Shown: positions 58,092 through 64,000 of the stretch, one piece after another | Layout: every line of letters begins with the position of its first letter | Position numbering within the stretch: position 1 is the first letter of the stretch | NCBI RefSeq assembly: GCF_025137375.1 | Contig: NZ_CP073720.1 | Location: forward strand, 4,054,501 to 4,118,500 | Length of the DNA stretch: 64,000 nt | From: Dactylosporangium fulvum | GTDB taxonomy: Bacteria > Actinomycetota > Actinomycetes > Mycobacteriales > Micromonosporaceae | Direction: 5' to 3' | The notes under the pieces: model-generated | What the model saw: the letters and a program-made list of their open reading frames with translations, nothing else | Databases searched by the model: none | What the model was told of the DNA's origin: nothing | Made by a program: the position numbers and the translations under genes

Positions 58092-60008
58092 TCACGGCAT
58101 GGAGCAGGGCTGCACACTGCCGAACTTCTCGGCGTATTCCTCTTCGGCGCGGATCACGTGGAACACCGCGTTGATGAGCGACAGGTGGGTCAGCGCCTGC
58201 GGGAAATTGCCCAGGTGCCGGCCGCTGTCGGCGTCGAGTTCCTCGGCGTAGAGCCCGAGCGGCCCGGCGAACGACAGCAGTTTGCCGCACAGTCGCCGGG
58301 CGCGTTCGACCTCGCCGATCTCGATGAGCGCCGACACCAGCCAGAACGAGCAGACGGTGAACGTGCCCTCATGGCCGTCGACGCCGTCGTCCGTGACCTC
58401 CGGGCGGTACCGCAGCACCAGGTCGTTGACGGTGAGCTCGTCGGCGATGGCCAGCACGGTCGCGCGGACCCGCGGATCGTCGGGCGGGAGGAACCGGACC
58501 AGCGGCACCAGCAGTACCGAGGCGTCCAGCGCGTCGGTGCCGTAGTACTGGGTGAAGACGCCGCGCTCGTCGGTACCGTGCTCGCAGACGTCGGCGTGGA
58601 TCTCGTTCGCGATCGCCCGCCACCGCTCGGCGAGCTGCCGGTCGTCGCGCAGCCGGGCCAGCCGCACGCCCCGGTCCAGCGCCACCCAGCACATGACCTT
58701 GGACGAGGTGAAGTGCCGCGGCTCGCCGCGGACCTCCCAGATGCCGCGGTCCGGCTCGCGCCAGTGCTTCGCGGCGCTCTCGACCTGGTGGACGAGGATC
58801 GGCCACATCCGCTCGTCGAACCGGTCGCGGGTCTTCGCCTGCAGCGACACCGAGTCGAGCACGGCGCCCCACACGTCGTGCTGGCGATGGCTGAACGCGT
58901 CGTTGCCGATCCGGACCGGACCGGCGCCCTCGTAGCCCTGCAGATGGTCCAGCGTGTGCTCGGTGAGGTCGCGTTCGCCGCCGACGCCGTACATGACCTG
59001 GAGGTCGACGTACCGGCTGGTGATCTCGTTGACGAACCGGCGGAAGTCGTCGGCCTCCCAGTTGAACCCGAGCGTGTAGAGCGCCCACAGCGTGAACGTG
59101 GAGTCCCTGATCCAGGAGAACCGGTAGTCCCAGTTGCGCGTGCCGCCCGGCGTCTCCGGCAGCGAGGTCGTGGCCGCCGCGGCGAGCGCGCCGGTCGGGG
59201 CGAACGTCAGGCCCTTGAGGGTCAGCGCGCTGCGCTCCAGGTGCCCCCGGAACGGGTGGTCGGGAAACGTGCCCCGGGCCAGCCAGTGCTGCCAGTGGTG
59301 CGCGGTCCACACCAGCCGGGAGTACGCCTCGGCGAAGTCGTGCGGCGGCTCGTGGACGGTCCACGACAGCGCGCAGTAGCGGGTGTCGCCGTCCTTGAGC
59401 AGCGTCCGTGCGATCGCCCGGCTGCCCTCGAAGCCGATCCGCAGGTCGGTGGTGAGGCACAGGTCGATGTCGACGCCGTCGGCCCGGCAGAGGCCCTGGT
59501 GGTAGTTGGAGTCGGTGTACTCCCAGTGCCCGGCCAGCCGTCCGTAGTCGAACATCGGGTCGCAGTCCATCGTGAGCTGCACCTCGCCGTTGACGCACCG
59601 GATGGTGCGCAGCAGTACGTGCTCGGCGTCGTAGTCCGTCGGCGCGCGGCGGTGGGTGTGCGACCGCTCGTCGTCGTGGTGCCACGGACCCATGAGCAGC
59701 ACGTCCCGCACGATGAGCCAGCCGGTCCGCGTGCCCCAGCTGGTCTCCAGGACCATCGTGCCGGGGAGGTACCGCCGGGCCGCGGGCACCATGACGTCGG
59801 CCGGCCCGACGCGGAACCGGCCCGCGCCCCGGTCGAGGATCGCGCCGAAGATACTGGGCGAGTCGATGCGCGGCAGGCAGAGCCACTCCACGTTGCCGCT
59901 GGGCGCGACGAGCGCGGTCGTCTCGCAGTCGGACAGGAAGCCGTACGATTCGATCGGCGGGAAGGGCGATACCGGCGATACCGGTATCGGCATGCTCGGT
60001 GCGGACAT
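58092..60008 (-). CDS. GH15 glucoamylase/trehalase family protein
   Basis: A 638-residue GH15 enzyme. The N-terminal beta-sandwich (SYGFLSDCETTALVAPSGNV, WLCLPRIDSPSIFGAILD) is followed by the (alpha/alpha)6 domain with RNWDYRFSWIRDSTFTLWAL and the catalytic-acid region DRGIWEVRG, and the second glutamate in GLYAEELD. Mycobacterial members of this branch act as trehalases, so trehalose hydrolysis or maltooligosaccharide cleavage is possible. No signal peptide. ATG 60008. It lies just upstream of hsp20 on the same strand; in stress loci it could modulate trehalose levels. Confidence 0.9.
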   Translation of the reverse strand: MSAPSMPIPVSPVSPFPPIESYGFLSDCETTALVAPSGNVEWLCLPRIDSPSIFGAILDRGAGRFRVGPADVMVPAARRYLPGTMVLETSWGTRTGWLIVRDVLLMGPWHHDDERSHTHRRAPTDYDAEHVLLRTIRCVNGEVQLTMDCDPMFDYGRLAGHWEYTDSNYHQGLCRADGVDIDLCLTTDLRIGFEGSRAIARTLLKDGDTRYCALSWTVHEPPHDFAEAYSRLVWTAHHWQHWLARGTFPDHPFRGHLERSALTLKGLTFAPTGALAAAATTSLPETPGGTRNWDYRFSWIRDSTFTLWALYTLGFNWEADDFRRFVNEITSRYVDLQVMYGVGGERDLTEHTLDHLQGYEGAGPVRIGNDAFSHRQHDVWGAVLDSVSLQAKTRDRFDERMWPILVHQVESAAKHWREPDRGIWEVRGEPRHFTSSKVMCWVALDRGVRLARLRDDRQLAERWRAIANEIHADVCEHGTDERGVFTQYYGTDALDASVLLVPLVRFLPPDDPRVRATVLAIADELTVNDLVLRYRPEVTDDGVDGHEGTFTVCSFWLVSALIEIGEVERARRLCGKLLSFAGPLGLYAEELDADSGRHLGNFPQALTHLSLINAVFHVIRAEEEYAEKFGSVQPCSMP

Positions 60009-60201
60009 CGCTCACCCTCCTCGGCGTGCCTCCGATGCTCGCTCGGCTCCGGCATCGCTCTGGTCGACGCTGCCCGTTGTCAGGGTGAGTCGGCCTCACC
60101 CTTCCTCGAGACACCCGCGCACCGGTGCCGCCGCGCCCGCCGGCCGTCGCCGGACGGCCGGGGGAGGGTAAATCGGCCGGTCCCCGGGTTAGCGTGACGG
60201 C

Positions 60202-60882
60202 GTGAGCAGCCGACCCGGCCGGCGGGGCCGACCGCGGTACCCCGACGTGCTGACCCCCGCCGAGTGGCAGGTGGTGGACGCGGTGCGGCACGGCATGCCG
60301 AACCGGCAGATCGCCCGCCGCCGCGGGGTCAGCCTCGACGCGGTGAAGTTCCACGTGGCCAACGCGCTGGCCAAGCTCGGCCTGGCGAGCCGGGCGGAGC
60401 TGCGCCACTGGCCAGGGGTGCCGGCGCGAAGCGCGCTGCGCGGACCGGCCGGCAGTGCATCGGCAGGGAGAGGAGCGTCAACGGTGGAGACGGTGGAGAC
60501 GGAGCTGCGACTCGGCCCGATCGGGCAGATCGCCAGGCACGTGAGCGACATCCCGCGTGCCGTGGCATGGTACGGCGGGGTGCTCGGCCTGCCGCACCTG
60601 TACACGTTCGGCGACCTCGCGTTCTTCGACTGCGGCGGCACCCGGCTGTTCCTCAGCCCCGCCGAGAACGGCGCGCCGCCGGCCGACCAGCCGGTGGTGT
60701 ACTTCCGGGTGCCGGACATCCACGAGGCTCACGAGCGGCTGACGGCCCGCGGCGTGCGCTTCGAGGGCGCACCACACATGATCTTCCGGCACGACTCCGG
60801 CACGGAGGAGTGGATGGCGTTCTTCGCCGACCCCGACGGCGCCCTGCTGGCCGTCATGGCCCAGGTCCCCGGCGCCGGCTGA
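60202..60882 (+). CDS. LuxR-HTH/VOC fusion protein
   Basis: A 226-residue protein. Residues about 14-72 are a LuxR-type helix-turn-helix (LTPAEWQVVDAVRHGMPNRQ, then SLDAVKFHVANALAKLGLAS). After a linker, residues about 103-223 are a VOC/glyoxalase-fold domain (IGQIARHVSDIPRAVAWYGG, HLYTFGDLAFFDCGGTRLFL, VPDIHEAHERLTARGV, MAFFADPDGALLAVM). The combination suggests a one-component sensor whose VOC domain binds a ligand. GTG 60202. It is divergent from the GH15 gene (193 bp). Confidence 0.85.
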   Translation: MSSRPGRRGRPRYPDVLTPAEWQVVDAVRHGMPNRQIARRRGVSLDAVKFHVANALAKLGLASRAELRHWPGVPARSALRGPAGSASAGRGASTVETVETELRLGPIGQIARHVSDIPRAVAWYGGVLGLPHLYTFGDLAFFDCGGTRLFLSPAENGAPPADQPVVYFRVPDIHEAHERLTARGVRFEGAPHMIFRHDSGTEEWMAFFADPDGALLAVMAQVPGAG

Positions 60883-60902
60883 GCCGGGGACCTGGGCCCG
60901 GT

Positions 60903-62303
60903 TCAGGCCGGCACCGGTAGCGCGGCGCCCTCCGCGACCACCGTCTCGGGCCGCTCCAGCGTGGTCGGTGCGACATCGAACACCCGGTGCAGGCTGGTGC
61001 CGGCCAGCGGCATCCGGCTCGACCCGCCGACGAGGAAGACCGCGGCCGGTCGCCGGGCGACGGGACCGGCCGCCACCTGTGCCGCCCGGGTCGCCGCGAC
61101 GGTCCGCTCGATCACCGGGCCGGCCAGCTGCTCGAGCTGGGCACGGGTCAGCAGCAGCTCCTCCTCGAACAGCGGCAGGTGCACGATCGTCGACGCGGCC
61201 CGCGACAGCATCTCCTTCGCGGTGCGCACGTCGTCGAGCAGCGTCCACCGCGCCCGCCGGTCGGCCGCGGTGGCGGGGTGCTGCAGGCGCTGCCAGGTGG
61301 CGGCGTCCCGCCCGGCATAGGTGGCACCGATGTGGGCCATCAGCGCCGCGTCGATGTCCCGGCCGCCACTGTCGGTGCGCCCTTCGGTCGCCGCCACCTC
61401 GAAGCTGCCGCGGCCGCGGACGAGCACCGTGGCGTCGAACGTGCCGGCGCCGAAGTCGTAGACGATGATCGCCCCGTTGTCCGGCACAGCCGCGCCGTGC
61501 AGCTCGGTGAGGAACCGCGCCGCCGCGACCGGCTCGGGCAGGAGGGCGACGTCGGTGACGCCGGCCCGCGCGGCGCCGGCGGTGAGCATGTCCCGGCGGG
61601 TCCGGCCCCAGGCCGCCGGGTGGGTGATCGCCACGCTCGGCGTGGCACCGTCGAGGATGCGCCGTGCCTCCTCCACGACCCGGGTCAGGACGGCACCGAT
61701 CACGTCGGCGACCGGGTATTCGCGGTCGCCGAGCAGCAGGTGACCGTCGTCGACGCAGCGCTTCGGCGCGGGCTCGAACCGCTCCGGCGCCGTGCGGGCC
61801 AGGTGCAGCGCGTCCCGCCCGACGACCAGCCGGCCGTCGTCACCGGCGAAGACCGCCGACGGCAGCAGCGGCGAGCCGTCGAACAGCAACGGCAGCCGGC
61901 GCCCGTCCGGGGTGCGCAGGACCGCGGCGGTGTTCGACGTGCCGAAGTCGATGCCCAGCTGCGCCACCGGCGGCGCGGACCGCGGCGCGGGCGTCGGCGC
62001 GAACGCTTCCGGCGGGGTGAACGGCTCAGGTGGCGTGAACGGCCCCGGCGACACCGGTCGCGCGGGTGCGGGGAGGTACGCCGGTGAGACCGGGTGCGCC
62101 GGCAACCCGGGTTGTGGCGGCGGTCCGAGCCGCGGGCCGGGCGCGAGTCGCGCCGGCGGCGGGAACGGAACCCGGGACTGCGGCGGCACCGGTGGCGTGA
62201 CCTGCTGCGCCCGGCGCCGGCGGCGGGTCGCGAGCCGCACCACGACGACCAGGATGCCGGTCAGCAGGATGAGCAGGATGGCGATGGCGAGCAGCGAGAC
62301 CAT
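60903..62303 (-). CDS. Membrane-anchored Hsp70-like ATPase
   Basis: A 466-residue protein with one N-terminal transmembrane helix (residues about 3-23, LLAIAILLILLTGILVVVV), then arginines (RLATRRRRR) that place the C-terminus inside the cell. A Pro-rich linker of about 85 residues precedes an actin-fold Hsp70 ATPase domain (QLGIDFGTSNTAAVLR, VYDFGAGTFDATVLVRG, VFLVGGSSRMPLAG). The peptide-binding domain of DnaK is absent. ATG 62303. It is the last gene of the minus-strand group after ctaF, with 72 bp between. Possibly a division or envelope protein-quality factor; unknown. Confidence 0.85.
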   Translation of the reverse strand: MVSLLAIAILLILLTGILVVVVRLATRRRRRAQQVTPPVPPQSRVPFPPPARLAPGPRLGPPPQPGLPAHPVSPAYLPAPARPVSPGPFTPPEPFTPPEAFAPTPAPRSAPPVAQLGIDFGTSNTAAVLRTPDGRRLPLLFDGSPLLPSAVFAGDDGRLVVGRDALHLARTAPERFEPAPKRCVDDGHLLLGDREYPVADVIGAVLTRVVEEARRILDGATPSVAITHPAAWGRTRRDMLTAGAARAGVTDVALLPEPVAAARFLTELHGAAVPDNGAIIVYDFGAGTFDATVLVRGRGSFEVAATEGRTDSGGRDIDAALMAHIGATYAGRDAATWQRLQHPATAADRRARWTLLDDVRTAKEMLSRAASTIVHLPLFEEELLLTRAQLEQLAGPVIERTVAATRAAQVAAGPVARRPAAVFLVGGSSRMPLAGTSLHRVFDVAPTTLERPETVVAEGAALPVPA

Positions 62304-62375
62304 GTCCGACCGATGGCTCCTTCCGGGGTGTCGGCACCCATCAAACGAAGGAGCGGCGGCCGCCGTCAAATGCGC

Positions 62376-62801
62376 CTACAGTTCGGAGCCCCGGTTCGCC
62401 CCGGTGTAGTACTCGAACAGCATTCCCGCGGCCGCCGCGACGACGCCGACGATGCCGGCGGCGGCGATCCACAGCTGCCAGAGCACGACGCCGAGCGCGG
62501 CCGTCGCGGCGCTCAGGCCGATGCCGAGCGGCCAGTACGACGAGGGGCTGAAGAAGCCGACCTCTCCCGCGGCGTCGGCGATGTCGGCGTCGTCCCGGTC
62601 CTCGGGCCGCGGCGGGATCCGGCGGGAGATGAGCCAGAAGTACCCGCCGCTCATGCCGCACAGCACGCAGGACAGTCCGAGCGCCACCGTGCCGACGCGT
62701 TCCACGGCGCCGTTGAGGGCGGCTGTCAGGTACGCGTACACGATGGTGATGACGACGAGCAGCCCGCCGACGAGGGCGAAGAGCTTGGTCTCAGCTCTCA
62801 T
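62376..62801 (-). CDS. ctaF: Cytochrome c oxidase subunit IV (actinobacterial CtaF)
   Basis: A 141-residue membrane protein with four hydrophobic segments (FALVGGLLVVITIVYAYLTA, VALGLSCVLCGMSGGYFWL, WPLGIGLSAATAALGVVLWQL, AAAGIVGVVAAAAGMLFEYY). It carries the characteristic FFSPSSYWPLGIGLSAA segment of actinobacterial oxidase subunit IV. It is part of the aa3 terminal oxidase. ATG 62801 overlaps the ctaD stop by 11 bp. Confidence 0.9.
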   Translation of the reverse strand: MRAETKLFALVGGLLVVITIVYAYLTAALNGAVERVGTVALGLSCVLCGMSGGYFWLISRRIPPRPEDRDDADIADAAGEVGFFSPSSYWPLGIGLSAATAALGVVLWQLWIAAAGIVGVVAAAAGMLFEYYTGANRGSEL

Positions 62802-64000
62802 CGTGCAGCTCCTGACCGGGGCGGACCTCGCGCTGCGGACGGTCACGGCCGATGCCGGCGAGCTGCCTGCCGTACTTGAAGTCGAACGCCGGCCGCTCCG
62901 AGCGGATCCGCGGCATCGCGGTGAAGTTGTGCCGCGGCGGCGGGCAGCTGGTGGCCCACTCGAGGGAGTTGCCGAAGCCCCACGGGTCGTCGACGGCCAC
63001 GACGCGGCCGAACCGGTAGGACTTCCAGACGTTCCACAGGAACGGCAGCATCGACGCGCCGAGGATGAACGCGCCGATGGTCGAGATCGTGTTCCACGTG
63101 GTGAACCCGTCCGTGGCCAGGTAGTCGGCGTAGCGGCGGGGCATCCCGCGGGTGCCGAGCCAGTGCTGGATCAGGAACGTGGTGTGGAAGCCGACGAAGG
63201 TCAGCCAGAAGTGCAGCTTGCCGAGGCGCTCGTCGAGCATCCGGCCGGTGATCTTCGGGAACCAGAAGTACACCCCGGCGAAGGCGGAGAAGACGATCGT
63301 GCCGAACAGCACGTAGTGGAAGTGGGCGACGACGAAGTAGGTGTCGGTCACGTGGAAGTCCATCGGGGGGCTGGCCAGGATCACCCCGGACAGGCCGCCG
63401 AACAGGAACGTGACGAGGAAGCCGATCGCGAACAGCATCGGCGTCTCGAACGTCAGCTGGCCCTTCGCCATCGTGCCGATCCAGTTGAAGAACTTGATCC
63501 CGGTCGGCACGGCGATGAGGAAGCTCAGGAACGAGAAGAACGGCAGCAGGACCTGTCCGGTCGCGAACATGTGGTGCGCCCACACGCTCATCGACAGGAC
63601 GGTGATGGCGATGGTGGCCGCGACGAGGCCCTTGTACCCGAAGATCGGCTTGCGACTGAACACCGGGATGACCTCGGAGACGATCCCGAAGAACGGCAGC
63701 GCCACGATGTACACCTCGGGATGGCCGAAGAACCAGAACAGGTGCTGCCAGATGATGGGCCCGCCGTAGGCCGGGTCGTAGACCGTCGCCCCGAGCTTGC
63801 GCTGGGCCTCGAGCACCAGCAGGGCGGCGGCGAGGATCGGGAAGACCAGGATGACCATCATCGCGGTGAGCAGGATGTTCCAGGTGAAGATCGGCATCCG
63901 GAACATCGTCATGCCAGGTGCCCGCAGCGTGATGATCGTGGTGATCATGTTGACGGCGCCGAGGATCGTCCCGAGCCCGGAGATGACCAGGCCCATCGCC
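62791..64000 (-). CDS. ctaD: Cytochrome c oxidase subunit I (5' end beyond window)
   Basis: The C-terminal ~402 residues of haem-copper oxidase subunit I. Copper-B ligands lie in FWFFGHPEVYIVALPFFG (the His-Tyr crosslink motif) and SVWAHHMFATG, and the haem ligands are in VVAHFHYVLFGTIVFS. Typical helices and the C-terminal tail NFTAMPRIRSERPAFDFKYG are present. It catalyses O2 reduction and pumps protons. The N-terminus and start lie right of base 64000. It is coupled to ctaF (11-bp overlap). Confidence 0.93.
   Translation of the reverse strand, partial: AMGLVISGLGTILGAVNMITTIITLRAPGMTMFRMPIFTWNILLTAMMVILVFPILAAALLVLEAQRKLGATVYDPAYGGPIIWQHLFWFFGHPEVYIVALPFFGIVSEVIPVFSRKPIFGYKGLVAATIAITVLSMSVWAHHMFATGQVLLPFFSFLSFLIAVPTGIKFFNWIGTMAKGQLTFETPMLFAIGFLVTFLFGGLSGVILASPPMDFHVTDTYFVVAHFHYVLFGTIVFSAFAGVYFWFPKITGRMLDERLGKLHFWLTFVGFHTTFLIQHWLGTRGMPRRYADYLATDGFTTWNTISTIGAFILGASMLPFLWNVWKSYRFGRVVAVDDPWGFGNSLEWATSCPPPRHNFTAMPRIRSERPAFDFKYGRQLAGIGRDRPQREVRPGQELHDES

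Noticed and set aside
1..64000. tRNA, rRNA, integrase or prophage genes
   Set aside because: None recognised on either strand; a tRNAscan or Infernal run would settle small RNAs I may have missed.

Overview
The window is GC-rich throughout, with dense genes on both strands, many GTG starts, 4-base ATGA/GTGA start-stop overlaps and AAGGAG-type ribosome binding sites. Together with actinobacterial marker families (subunit IV of the aa3 oxidase, DUF3817, DUF6300, a GntR-TetR fusion regulator, a MalT-type LuxR regulator) this points to the chromosome of a filamentous actinomycete. Micromonosporaceae (Actinoplanes or Dactylosporangium relatives) is my best guess, but that is inference and not proven by the sequence. 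No tRNA, rRNA, CRISPR array, integrase or phage gene was seen. One transposon-like element is present.

Region 1 (1-15.2 kb) is a mosaic of small metabolic and regulatory units: an amidohydrolase, a PQQ-type sugar dehydrogenase lipoprotein, a small P-loop kinase, a PadR-controlled ABC exporter operon (7398 to 3897, minus strand) next to a near-perfect 59-bp palindrome, a divergent SRPBCC/TetR pair, a secreted GH9 endoglucanase preceded by a CRP-type site and a foldable leader, an Rsm22-like rRNA methyltransferase, a WGR/beta-propeller protein, an internally deleted PIG-L deacetylase and an alpha/beta hydrolase.

Region 2 (15.3-36 kb) begins with a 1.24-kb TnpB element that has imperfect terminal inverted repeats and a frameshifted tnpB. 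Its right end supplies the stop codon of the neighbouring repeat protein. Then follow a full-length DnaE-type polymerase coupled to a DUF6300 protein, a LysR regulator, a TetR/MFS efflux pair, a MalT-like LuxR ATPase regulator, a GntR-TetR fusion regulator divergent from an FAD monooxygenase, a cupin, a lipoprotein and the methionine importer metNIQ.

Region 3 (36-60 kb) holds a secreted M28 peptidase and then a long run of stress-type genes: Zn-alcohol dehydrogenase with an SRPBCC partner, aldo/keto reductase, hemerythrin, a 34-aa membrane peptide, an Ala-rich membrane protein coupled to a giant CtpI-like P-type ATPase, a MEDS-STAS signalling protein, and the chaperone genes. On the minus strand the chaperone genes run Hsp20, a small DUF2267-like gene starting inside the Hsp20 stop, triple-BON protein and GSP17M-like stress protein; then a strong terminator; then dnaK-grpE-dnaJ-clpB as a second unit. 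A GH15 enzyme lies upstream of hsp20. The composition (small Hsp, disaggregase machinery, BON, hemerythrin, cation ATPase) resembles a dormancy or envelope-stress island.

Region 4 (60-64 kb) has a LuxR-HTH/VOC fusion, a membrane-anchored Hsp70-like ATPase, and ctaF-ctaD of the aa3 cytochrome c oxidase, with ctaD running off the right edge.

Most noteworthy: the foldable leader of the GH9 gene, the TIR-bearing TnpB element, the 27-bp-arm palindrome at padR, two genes that look like joined N- and C-terminal ends, and several unusual fusions. All functional calls come from reading sequence by eye; no database search was run.
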